Assembly (NCBI GenBank): GCA_009746045.1
Contig: RPFO01000380.1
Span: 126,001-166,803, forward strand
DNA from: Mesostigma viride
Taxonomy: Eukaryota > Streptophyta > Mesostigmatophyceae > Mesostigmatales > Mesostigmataceae
Length of the DNA: 40,803 nt
Direction of reading: 5' to 3'
Shown: positions 1 through 8,850 of the stretch, one piece after another
Numbering within the stretch: the first letter of the stretch is position 1
Layout: every line of letters begins with the position of its first letter
Program-made: the position numbers and the translations under genes
The notes under the pieces: generated by a model
The model's database searches: none
Seen by the model: only the letters and a program-made list of their open reading frames with translations
What the model was told of the DNA's origin: nothing

Positions 1-855
1 AGAGAGCAGAGACTCGAAGACGACGTGCTTTTCGCATGCGCACAAGTCCCGGTCCTTCCACACGCCCTTTACGCACTTGGGCATGAACTCCACGAACTTC
101 GTGTACCCCACCTTGTACCTTGTCCCGTCCGCAGTCGTCACGATACCTCCCTTGTACGGCGACGCGTCAGAACAGAACCGCTTGTAAATCGTTTCAAGCG
201 AGTCCAAATAGTACCTTCCGCCCTGGGAGGAAATGAGGATCCTGGCGTTTCCCTTCCTTTCGAACTCATTGACCACGTCCTTATGGTTGGGAGACGCCCT
301 CGTGTTTAGGTCTGACAACCAGTAACTCCCGACGATGTCTTTGACCTCCTCCGGAAACTTGTCCGACCGTAAAGCACGAGGGGGCGCCTTCAGGGCGGGA
401 AGGTCGCCCCCCATCCTCATTCCCCTTGCGGTCTGGATATCCTTGGGCGTGACGTGAAGCAGCCGCGCGAGAGTGCAATGCCCTTGATTGTTCATGCCGT
501 CCTTTCCCAAGCACATTGACAGCACAGCGCACTTCGCGTTCCTGTGCTCATCCGACTTGCCCAATTCCTGGAAACCTTGCACGATATTAGCGACAACCTC
601 CTGAGCGAAGGACTCCGACGCCTTTCTTTTCAGCGCAGGGCGGTACTGTTTCCCCATAACCTTCACAACCGCACCTGGCAGCCGCTCAAGCGCCCTCAAG
701 CCTACTGCAGTTTTCGTGTTTTCAGTCTTGTGATTGTTGTCCTTCAGCAAGTATTCCATTGCGCTGGCCATGTCGAGGGCAAGTTGGTTGCCCTTGATCT
801 CGACGTACTTGAGACTTAGGTCTTTGTTGTGCGCTTCACCTGCATCCGCGCGCAT
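1..855 (-). CDS. hypothetical protein, 3' part beyond window edge
   Basis: The minus strand is open from an ATG at 855-853 to position 1: 285 codons with no stop. In-frame TGA and TAA lie just upstream (888-883), so this ATG is the likely start unless 855 is inside an exon. The composition is that of a real soluble protein. It is Lys/Arg rich early on, with an Asp-Met-Ala-Ser-Ala-Met helix-like segment. The last ~100 residues hold, in order, YWLSDLN, ASPNHKD, a YYLDSL segment, YTKFVEFMPK and the Cys/His cluster LCACEKH. That series (aromatic-SD, P-x-KKD-like, SKF-x-x-LRPK-like, CxCxxH) resembles an unnamed protein family I remember from animal and algal genomes, often multicopy and perhaps transposon-derived; this was not verified. 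No intron is evident. Function unknown. Confidence 0.7.
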   Translation of the reverse strand, partial: MRADAGEAHNKDLSLKYVEIKGNQLALDMASAMEYLLKDNNHKTENTKTAVGLRALERLPGAVVKVMGKQYRPALKRKASESFAQEVVANIVQGFQELGKSDEHRNAKCAVLSMCLGKDGMNNQGHCTLARLLHVTPKDIQTARGMRMGGDLPALKAPPRALRSDKFPEEVKDIVGSYWLSDLNTRASPNHKDVVNEFERKGNARILISSQGGRYYLDSLETIYKRFCSDASPYKGGIVTTADGTRYKVGYTKFVEFMPKCVKGVWKDRDLCACEKHVVFESLLS

Positions 856-925
856 ACAGAATCCAGACGAAGTTTTGACTTTTTATCAAATTATTGCTTT
901 CCAACAATTACCCAATTTGTAGGTC

Positions 926-1484
926 CCAACGGCCGTTGGACCCCTGAAAGTACGCCTGAAACACGCCAACACATGCATTTTCGACACCCAACGGCCGTTG
1001 GACCCCCGAAAGTGGGCCTGAAACACGCCAACACATGCATTTTCGACACCCAACGGCCGTTGGACCCCAGAAAGCGGGCCGAAAACACGCCAACACATGC
1101 ATTTTCGACACCCAACGGCCGTTGGACCCCTGAAAGTGGGCCTGAAACACGCCAACACATGCATTTTCGACACCCAACGGCCGTTGGACCCCTGAAAGCG
1201 GGCCGAAAACACGCCAACACATGCATTTTCTACACCCAACGGCCGTTGGACCCCTGAAAGTGGGCCTGAAACACGCCCTTTACATGCATTTTCGACACCC
1301 AACGGCCGTTGGACCCCTGAAAGCGGGCCGAAAACACGCCAACACATGCATTTTCGACGTCCAACGGCCGTTGGGCCCCTGAAAGCGGGCCGGAAACACG
1401 CTAACACATGCATTTTAGACACCCAACGGCCGTTGGACCCCTGAAAGCGGGCCGAAAACTCGCCAACACCTGCATTTTTTACAC
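926..1484. repeat. 62-bp tandem repeat, 9 units, each with a 14-bp palindrome
   Basis: The perfect palindrome CCAACGGCCGTTGG starts at 926, 988, 1050, 1112, 1174, 1236, 1299, 1361 and 1423. The period is 62 bp, with one 63-bp step. Each palindrome is followed by GAC(C)CC(T/C/A)GAAAG and later by ACATGCATTTT. Units alternate between a GTGGGCCTGAAAC form and a GCGGGCCGAAAAC form. A tenth, decayed unit (ACGACCGTTGGAAC near 1530) ends the array. Long open frames here simply reflect the repeats and are not called as genes. Confidence 0.95.
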
Positions 1485-1768
1485 GCCAGGATGTGAATTT
1501 CCGAATCCCAACGCACTTTTTATAACCTTAACGACCGTTGGAACCCAGAAATTCGACTGAAATGTTTCCATAACACACGTAACAACAAATTTGGTGGTCA
1601 ACAACCCCGTAAATCCGTAACCCTGCACGCACCTCTTGCCGCCATAGCTCTTGTTCGCAGCAGGTGGGCCCTGAAGACGCCTTTTGGTCTGGCACCTGTT
1701 GGTTACAATTGCATGGCATACCAGCAATATATTGCACATAGCATTGTATTTCACACAATTATTATATT
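1485..1768. other. non-coding flank left of the LTR element
   Basis: Decayed end of the 62-bp array followed by moderately AT-rich single-copy sequence. I see no convincing gene. It is the left half of the empty site of the LTR element and should be contiguous with sequence from 12518 in a chromosome without the insertions. Confidence 0.6.
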
Positions 1769-1773
1769 CATGC
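1769..1773. repeat. 5-bp target-site duplication (left copy)
   Basis: CATGC directly precedes the 5' LTR. The matching CATGC is not after the 3' LTR at 10277 but at 12513-12517, because a LINE landed at the LTR end. Five base pairs is the usual duplication size for Ty1/Copia integration. Confidence 0.88.
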
Positions 1774-2181
1774 AGTTAGCTGAGATACCTCGAGGCTGAC
1801 TTGTGGCCGGAGCCACACAGGGGAACATACAGTGTGACCGGAGTTATTCTGGCGGAGACAGAATAACGGTGCCGAGCGCCGGTTGTGGCGCGACGCACAC
1901 ACGTGTACGCAAGTTACGTAGCTAGCAACTAGTCTAGTGGACGTTGTGCGTAGTAACGTTGCTCCAGGTCTAGAAGCCTCTAGAACCTGGACACGTGGCG
2001 GACAAGTGAGCGTAGTCCAGTTGTCCTAGGGATCTCGTGTGAGTGATGTGTCCACGACATATAATGTGTGCCCACATATGGAGTGAATAATGACAAGGAA
2101 CGCCCGATCCCTGGCGTTGCTGCAGCCATCATTCTCACACTGAGTCCCCAACGTCTCCGACGTACATATATATATCTAACT
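1774..2181 (+). repeat. 5' LTR of element 1
   Basis: 408 bp, starting AGTTAGCTGAG and ending ATATCTAACT, so the termini are the inverted hexamers AGTTAG/CTAACT rather than TG/CA. Inside are a 9-bp inverted repeat GTTATTCTG/CAGAATAAC (1843-1867), an imperfect CCAGGT/ACCTGG hairpin near 1963-1990, and a TATA-like CATATAAT (2058-2065) that could be the promoter. It ends in an (AT)n stretch before CTAACT. Confidence 0.95.
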
Positions 2182-2195
2182 TGGATTAGACATGG
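2182..2195 (+). promoter_or_regulatory. putative primer-binding site
   Basis: TGGATTAGACATGG begins directly after the LTR with the TGG expected to pair with a tRNA 3' CCA end. The gag ATG at 2192 falls within it, so the leader is only about ten bases. The donor tRNA is not identified. Confidence 0.5.
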
Positions 2196-5100
2196 CGCCG
2201 AAGAACTCGGAAGCTAAGAACAACAATGTCCGTCCCACCCTTCAGCGGGGAGGGGCAGGAAACGGTCGGGGTCGGCCTCCCGCTAACCGGGAGCCCCCCA
2301 TTACCACGAGACTGCCTTTCCGGCGTCTCAGAGGAGAATTTCTCCTCGCAGTTCCCCACCGCGGGAGCGTGACGAAAATGTCACCTACCGCATGGTGGTG
2401 GCGGACACCCTCGCCGGCAGCGTGAAGCTGTCGCTGCCGAGGAGTCTGCCCCCCAGGGGAACAGGGGCACCGGGACTCGCAACGAGTCCGAGGTTGCCCC
2501 GCACCTCATGCCACCCGCCCCAGGGCGACAGGTGGAAGAGGATTCCTCCTCTATGGAGGAGGGGGAGGCTTCACCCTCTCCTAGGAGAGAGGTGACCTCC
2601 GGCCAGACGAGGTCCTCGTCTGGCAACACCTCTGTCGGGAGGGCGCTGGCAGGCATGAGCCTCGGCGCGAACCCGACCCCTGCGTCCCAGGACGCAGGTG
2701 AGGTTTATGTTGACGGTTGGGGCCAGCTCCCCTTCAAGATCCCGGTGCGTAATGCACCAAATTTTCTGCCTTTCGACGGCTGGCGACTCCGCCAGCAGAG
2801 TACCCTCCCTGGCGGCTTCGTCCTGACCAAGTTCGCGGTTCAGGCGGTGGCGGCCGAGCTCCCGGAGGACGTCCATTGTCGTTTTTCGCATGTTCAGGTT
2901 GCGATTTTGATCCGGCTGTACTTCTTGGCCGTGAGACAAGGAGTAACGGCTCTCGACATGTATTCGGAGGCTCGCCAGGTGGCAGCGGCCACGGTGGTGG
3001 CCAAGCCACCTCGGCCGGCCGAGGAGATGCCAAGGATGCCACCTGTCGTGCCAGTCGGCTGGGGACCTGCGACGGCATCCCCTGGTTCGGCAGCGACATC
3101 GACTGCGTCGCAGCAGCTGGCTGCAACTGTGTCGCCCCCGGCGTCGGCGGCGACCTTGCCGGCCGCGGCATCCAAGACTGCAGCACCGGTGGGCGCCCCG
3201 TCTTCTCCAGTGGTGGCAGCGACAGCGACAGCGACAGCGACAGCAGCAGCGACAGCGACAGCGGCAGCGACCCCTAGGCGGGCGGAGGGCAAGCGCCAGC
3301 CGCCTCCCCACGACACACCCGCCGCTGAGTCGGCACCGTCGGCATCAGCCGACAACACCAACGCCATCACCACCCACCCCCCACGAAGGCGGGTGCTTCG
3401 GCACCCCCATCGCAGTCCCAAGCCCCCGGCAGGGCCGGCAAGGGACCTGCCACGGCCCAGGCCGTGGCAAGGGATCATCCATCTCCCCCAGGGGAGGAGG
3501 ATGTGGCCATGGAGACAGCCGAGGCACGCATCCCTGGGGATGACGTCGTCTCACTCCGTGAGCCAACCCTTTGGCGCGCAGTCCAGCGCTGCGCCCAGGG
3601 TATCCAAGGGGTGGCCAGCGAGAGGCTGGACGACAGGTTGGCTGAACACACCAGCCTGTTGTGTGCGATCATCTATCATTTGCTCGATCAACCCTCGATT
3701 GAGCCGATGACCAGGAGGATGTGCGAGGCACTCCTCCCCGCCCTGCAGACCTTGCTGCGAGGCAAGAAGATCCGGGTGAATCTGGCCACGATGGTGGAGA
3801 TGGTGCAGACGTTGCACCGGGTGTGCATGCAGCAAGCAAGTATGTATCTCCCCACTTGGTTGCGTGTACAGACAGGTAGCCAGCAGGGGGGGACGTGCAG
3901 CAGACAAGCTCATCTAGCAGTGAGGATAGTGATGTTTCTCTCACCCCTACCTTTGAGCAATGGGAGGCAGCTAGGGCACGCAAGAGGCAGGCACAGAGTC
4001 AGGGTGTGCAGGGGGGCATGGACATGTCATCTTCACCAGCACATGTTGTGCAGGCACCTAACCCCCCAGTGCAACCAGCCACGCGTAGCAGGCCCTCACA
4101 GGTCTCACCTAGCATCCCAACACTGCCAATGCTGCTACATCCCCAGGCAGGTCTTCTTCTCCCTCTCCCTCTTCACCCTCTCAGGATTGGCCAGTCTATA
4201 ACGAGCATAGGCCAATTGACAGGATTATGGTGAGGGGGCTGCCAGAGGGGTATACTAGGCAGCAGGGTGCTCAGCTTCTTCTCTCTCTCAAGCTCGCTAG
4301 GGAGGAGCTGAATATCAAGAACTGGTTTGGGGCACTCATGCAGGGTGATTTCTTCCACCAATCCAATCCCTCCATCCAGCACTTGGTATCCATATATCAG
4401 CAAAGGTATCCCAGGTGGCAGGACACACAGGGTAGGGAGCCATGGGAGAATTTTCTGCGTGATCTGCATGACCTGCTGTCTGCTCCCACCACTGTTGACA
4501 TGTACTCTGCGTTTAACTGGGTGAAAACCTATAAGGTAGAAACTCAGAACTATGTAGCAGAGATCAAGAAGTGGGAACTTGCAGTGAAGGCCCACCCCGA
4601 GGTTAGCAAGCTAGATCACAAGTGGCTTGTTCATTCCCTGCTCGAGAAGCTTAACCTTGATCGTAACACCTTTGCCATGATCACCACAGGCTTGGCCACC
4701 CATTGGGAGTCGATGAAAGAGGCTCTCGATTATGTTAAGCTAGCCCTGGGTCCACTGTGTCAGGACTCAGCCCCTCCCCCCTCTACCTCTTCCCCCCTGC
4801 TGTCAAGCGGGCCGGGGGGAGGAATCAGATGAGGAGGGTAAGGCCAGGAAGGCCAAGGACAAGCGTCCTGTGACGCTAGGGGAGGTGAAGACTCTTATGA
4901 GTCAGTTTGTTAAGAGCCTCAAGGGCAAGGGCAAGGGCAAGGGCAAGGGCAAGGGCAAGGGGCAGGGGAAGGGGAAGGGTAGGTCATCCCCCCCAGGGGG
5001 GAACGCTAACAAGTCTTCTGGGGCTGGGTCCTCCACCCCCAAGAAGGATGTGAAATGTGTGCGTTGTGGGCGTCGTGGACACAGCAAGGACAAGTGCCAC

Positions 5101-5205
5101 AAACACAAGGAGCACCTGCGCACCTGGAGGTGCTCTGCCACAAGTGCCTGGGACCGCCTCACGGGGACCCCGCCAAGTGCACCAAGGAGCCGTGGCAGCC
5201 CCTAA
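2192..5205 (+). pseudogene. gag: gag of element 1, coding split over several frames
   Basis: Starts at ATG 2192, just after the LTR, and encodes a nucleocapsid-type protein. The coding signal moves between frames: 2192 to ~2295, ~2300-2435, ~2435-3380, ~3380-3890, 3889-~4115, ~4118-4818, ~4816-5095 and ~5100-5205. Several breaks fall on homopolymers: C6 at 2294-2299, C6 at 3377-3382, G7 at 3886-3892, G6 at 4814-4819. The segment at 4227-4800 (WENFLRDLHDLL, then a helical stretch with HKWLVHSLLEKL) resembles the capsid part of element 2. A Lys-Gly run (about 4920-4978) precedes two CX2CX4HX4C zinc knuckles, CVRCGRRGHSKDKC and CHKCLGPPHGDPAKC, the second in another frame. It is either a decayed gag or an intact one with indel errors in the assembly; identical LTRs and the homopolymer positions favour the latter for some breaks. 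Confidence 0.75.
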
Positions 5206-5736
5206 ATGTAAGTCCTCACACCCTCACACGTGTCATGATGAGTCGTGTCCCCTACACCACCCAATATCCAGCTCCACTGCCCAGGCAGGGACACAGGATG
5301 GGAGGATGTTGACAGGATGTCAAGTTAACTCTGTTACCTCTCACTCTCCACCTTCATGCTCAGCTGTCAAGGCTGTAAGCAAGGTTGGCAAAGTGTTGAA
5401 GTATTACACAGAAACCTCTGACAGTGAACCCAGGTTCACCTCCTTGATACCCAAGGTGTCCAGGGTCATGACCCAAGCTCTTAGTAACATCAGTTATGAG
5501 GAGCTGGCATTGCAACTGCACTTACTGTATGGTCATGAGACATGTGCAGAGGTGGTAGCAGCTGCATTGGGAGGTACGGCACTCAGGAAGGCATGTCAGC
5601 TGATCAGAAAACACTGTCAGCACTGCCAAATGTATGCACCTAAACCACCCAAGTGGCATGTAGCTACACCACCTAAGTGCAAGGGCAGAGTGGTCGGGGA
5701 TGTGTTCCATATTAAGGGACAGCCCTATCTGGCTTA
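5206..5736 (+). pseudogene. integrase N-terminal part of element 1 pol (separate frame)
   Basis: An open stretch read as a Ser-rich linker (HTCHDESCPLHH and following), then the integrase zinc-binding module HLLYGH ... HCQHC (HX4H and CX2C), then VVGDVFHIKG, whose Asp (codon 5699-5701) is the expected first catalytic acidic residue. The frame stops at TAA 5735-5737. The continuation KDAWSRYTAIEPL is one frame over from 5737, so a one-base loss near GCTTAAAGG separates this part from the rest of pol. The upstream join to gag lies at a CCCC run near 5204-5207 and also needs a frame change. Confidence 0.8.
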
Positions 5737-8700
5737 AAGGACGCATGGTCCAGGTACACAGCAATAGAACCTCTCCCTGGTATGGACAAGTCTCAGTTGC
5801 ATAGAGCTATATTAATAGCACAAGCCAGGTACTACCCAGTAGAAGCACTGCTGTTAGATCAGCAATTTAGTTGCCTTGCTGGGGCAGAGGGCTGTGAAGC
5901 TATAGACCTGGCTGGGCTAGAAGATCATGAGAGACAAGGTATCATTGAGAGGGCAATTAGGTCTATCAAAACCTTGGTAGCCAAAGAAGGTGAGAACCTG
6001 TTAGCTGACAGTGGGTCATACGCTGATAGGGCACTGTGGGCTACTAAGATATGCCAGATACTCAATAGACGACCACTCCTGCAGACACCCTATGGTATTA
6101 TCACACCAGATGGGTTACAGGCTGGGATATACCCACCTGAGGTACTAGCTGTGTACAATGCACAGCGTGCCCACGCTGCCAGCAGATTGGCAGCCAAGGA
6201 TGCCAAGCATCCACGCCCCTCCTTCAAGGAAGGGGACACAGTTCTCTTCTATAAGGAGTCAGGGCTAGGGAAGGTTGGGACATGGTTAGGCCCAGCCACT
6301 ATCCTTAAGTTTTCCAGCACAGGCAAGACTGTGCATGTGAAACACAATGACACTGGGCATGTGCACAAGTGCTCACCTCACAGGATTAAATTGTATTACA
6401 CTCCACTGTCAGACGTGGCAGAGGAGGAAGAGCTGATGGTCGACAGCTCAGTACAGTTGCCTGGTATATCTGGAGTACCCAGTGAGTGGTTGTTTGGAAC
6501 ACACACTGGTGAGTGTGATAGCCACAACACATGTGCACCCCAGGTCACCCTCAGTGAGCCTAGCCAGCCACAGCAGGTTAGACCACCTGTCAACGAGGGC
6601 ACTAACCAAGAAGGTGGTCAGCAAGACAGCACACCTTCAGCGGTACCAGCTCAACCCATACCTACCGTGTCCAAACATGGGCTAGCAGAAGCGGTCCGCA
6701 TACTGCAAGCAGCGCATAGAGCCAAAGCTCACACTGCTGCAGGGTCAGCCAAAGTGAGTAGGGCAGGTCACAGCGACAACAATCCAGCTCTAGTCGCGGT
6801 TGACACCCAAGCTCAGGTTAGCATCATCAGTGCATTGGCTGTACCACACCTAGAGTTAGAGCCTTCCCCTTGGCAACGGGTGGCTGATTTCTCTGGGCAG
6901 GCTAGCTTGACTGTTAAAGGTCAGGTTACCTTAAACATTCTTGGTATCCCCACACCTTTTCAGGTACTGGAAGGATACACAGGAAATGCTTTGTTGGGTG
7001 ATCCATTTATTTCTTACCCAGGTGTCACCATCTCTTGTGATAGGCTTGAGGTACAGGGCCTGGGTGGGGTGTCACTTGATCATTTTCAGGTACCACTCCA
7101 GACTTTGGTTGACACACAGCCAGCCACTGTCAAATTTGTTGCACCAAAGTATGCACCTGGGCACGAGCCACGTGTGGCAGATTTGGTGCACAGTCAGAAA
7201 CTGCACCCCAAAGCATTTGGATTGGGAAAGTATGATGTTGCAAAAATGTCTCCCCTCTCCTATGAGCAGATTGTCCAGGACTGTCAAACTCAGGAAGGTT
7301 TCACTAAGTGGGTTGAAGCTTTTAGAAAGGCTATGGATGAATGGGTGGTTCCAGATCCACGTAGTCCCACCCACACACCTCCAGTCACTCCCTTAGAGCG
7401 TAAGCCCAACGGGAGCAAGCACCTAAGACTTAAGTTCGTGTGCAAGCACAAGCAAGCAGCAGATGGCTCTGTCATTTTCCATGCTAGGCCTTGTGTGACT
7501 GAGTTTAAGGGATCCACTGATTTGACAGAGGCAGATCTGTATACACCTGGCATTCAGCAAACTTCTCTTAAAATTTTGCTGTCTGTTTTTCTAGGGCACA
7601 TCAATCAAGGTGATGATTATGTGTGCAAAGCCACTGACATTAAACGTGCATTTCTGAAAGGCTCACCTGAAATAGCTGAGCAAGTTTGGCATGGGAAGGT
7701 GTATGTGGTCAACACACCTCAGGTGTGGTCTAAGGATATCCCACAACCATTTCTGAAAGCCAACATAGGAGTGGAAGGTCTGCAATCTGCTCCTAGAATT
7801 TTCAGAATGTCAGCTCAAGCTGTGTTTGAGAAGCTAGGTGCTCGGTATGATGACATAGACCCTTGCTTCTTTGTTGTCCCTCACCCTCATGGCATGATCA
7901 TGTTTGTGTGGCATGGGGATGATCAGCTTATTGCTGGGCCTAGGCAGGCTGTGGATGATTTTATTGCCAACGTGTCTAAGTCTTTTGAGATTGGCAAGCA
8001 GCTAGAGCTGGGCACCATTGCTATTAAGTTCTGTGGCACAATGTTGCAGCTTCAGAAGCAAGCAGATCAGTGGGTCTGTGCAATGTACTCTCCATCAGAT
8101 TACATGCACAGTTGTAAGGAAGTGCTGCAGACTAAAATCAAACCTTGTGACTGTCCCACCATTAGGGGCAAGCTGGGGTGGTTGTGTTCTACTTGTGCAC
8201 CACACTTGGCAGTAGTCAGCAGGGTTGATGATGCAGTTCTTATGCAGGTAGGCCACAAGGCTATCAACAAGCTCCTGCAGGCTGGTCCACCCCTTATCTT
8301 GCATTCCCTGGAACTCTTTAAGCCCATTCACATTCAGGCTATAATGGACAGTTCCATGGAATCACGGCAGATTACTCAACTGCAGGCTAGGGAGGCTGGC
8401 TTATTTTTTGTACAAAATGCTGACCAACCCATGTCACTCATCTCATGGTATAGCAGGCTACATAGGCGTAAAGCTGTTAGTAGCAATGCTGCTGAGTGCA
8501 GGGCAGTTGTGTCAGCTGTGCTACATGCCAGGTATCTCAATCATGTCCTGGTTTGGTTACAGAAGCAAGCAGGCAGTCAGGCTGGGGTGGTGGCTCACTT
8601 GCACACCGACAGTCAATCTCTCCTCAGTTTCCTTGACAACCCTTATGCTGTGCATACTGATTTGGACTGGGTGATCCTGAAACAGGAGTGCACCTACTGG

Positions 8701-8850
8701 GAGTCTACCAATCATGTGCCGGACAAGGCCAACGCCGCGGATGCGTTGACCAAGGTGCCCCAGCTAGCACCTGAGCAGTACCAACTGCTCTATCACATGA
8801 TGAACCCCTACGGCAAGCAGGCCAGCCTGCCCCCGCCGGTAGACACCTAG
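5737..8850 (+). CDS. pol: Copia-like pol of element 1: integrase core, protease-like, RT, RNase H
   Basis: Open without a stop for 1037 codons. Residues below count from the ATG at 5782. Integrase core: KDAWSRYT just before, D26 (LLLDQQF) and E56 (GIIERAI), 29 residues apart. An integrase C-terminal GTWLGPATIL ... CSPHRIKLYY module follows (165-206). A retropepsin-like domain follows at ~338-420, with VDTQAQVSII (D341) and ALLGDPFI. RT spans ~480-780: D619 in KATDIKRAFLKG, GLQSAPRIF, and HGDD at 711-714 where YVDD is expected. RNase H: D856, E905, D943 and D987, ending HVPDKANAADALTK. The order IN-PR-RT-RH differs from standard Copia (PR-IN-RT-RH). No second protease is visible upstream of integrase. 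The true N-terminus lies in the preceding frame(s). Confidence 0.93.
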   Translation, partial: KDAWSRYTAIEPLPGMDKSQLHRAILIAQARYYPVEALLLDQQFSCLAGAEGCEAIDLAGLEDHERQGIIERAIRSIKTLVAKEGENLLADSGSYADRALWATKICQILNRRPLLQTPYGIITPDGLQAGIYPPEVLAVYNAQRAHAASRLAAKDAKHPRPSFKEGDTVLFYKESGLGKVGTWLGPATILKFSSTGKTVHVKHNDTGHVHKCSPHRIKLYYTPLSDVAEEEELMVDSSVQLPGISGVPSEWLFGTHTGECDSHNTCAPQVTLSEPSQPQQVRPPVNEGTNQEGGQQDSTPSAVPAQPIPTVSKHGLAEAVRILQAAHRAKAHTAAGSAKVSRAGHSDNNPALVAVDTQAQVSIISALAVPHLELEPSPWQRVADFSGQASLTVKGQVTLNILGIPTPFQVLEGYTGNALLGDPFISYPGVTISCDRLEVQGLGGVSLDHFQVPLQTLVDTQPATVKFVAPKYAPGHEPRVADLVHSQKLHPKAFGLGKYDVAKMSPLSYEQIVQDCQTQEGFTKWVEAFRKAMDEWVVPDPRSPTHTPPVTPLERKPNGSKHLRLKFVCKHKQAADGSVIFHARPCVTEFKGSTDLTEADLYTPGIQQTSLKILLSVFLGHINQGDDYVCKATDIKRAFLKGSPEIAEQVWHGKVYVVNTPQVWSKDIPQPFLKANIGVEGLQSAPRIFRMSAQAVFEKLGARYDDIDPCFFVVPHPHGMIMFVWHGDDQLIAGPRQAVDDFIANVSKSFEIGKQLELGTIAIKFCGTMLQLQKQADQWVCAMYSPSDYMHSCKEVLQTKIKPCDCPTIRGKLGWLCSTCAPHLAVVSRVDDAVLMQVGHKAINKLLQAGPPLILHSLELFKPIHIQAIMDSSMESRQITQLQAREAGLFFVQNADQPMSLISWYSRLHRRKAVSSNAAECRAVVSAVLHARYLNHVLVWLQKQAGSQAGVVAHLHTDSQSLLSFLDNPYAVHTDLDWVILKQECTYWESTNHVPDKANAADALTKVPQLAPEQYQLLYHMMNPYGKQASLPPPVDT

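Noticed and set aside
926-1484. CRISPR-like regular palindromic repeats
   Set aside because: The whole 62-bp unit is repeated with no unique spacers, and the context is eukaryotic.
2571-3478. Long minus-strand frames with Arg/Cys- and Ala-rich repeats
   Set aside because: Shadows of GC-rich gag with its GACAGC repeats; composition is low complexity and the plus strand carries the gag signal.
5209-5295. Possible intron with donor GTAAGT at the gag/pol boundary of element 1
   Set aside because: The two coding frames join at a CCCC run just upstream (5204-5207), and the sequence after it reads as normal protein (KCKSSHPHTCHDESC). A one-base indel explains the break without splicing.
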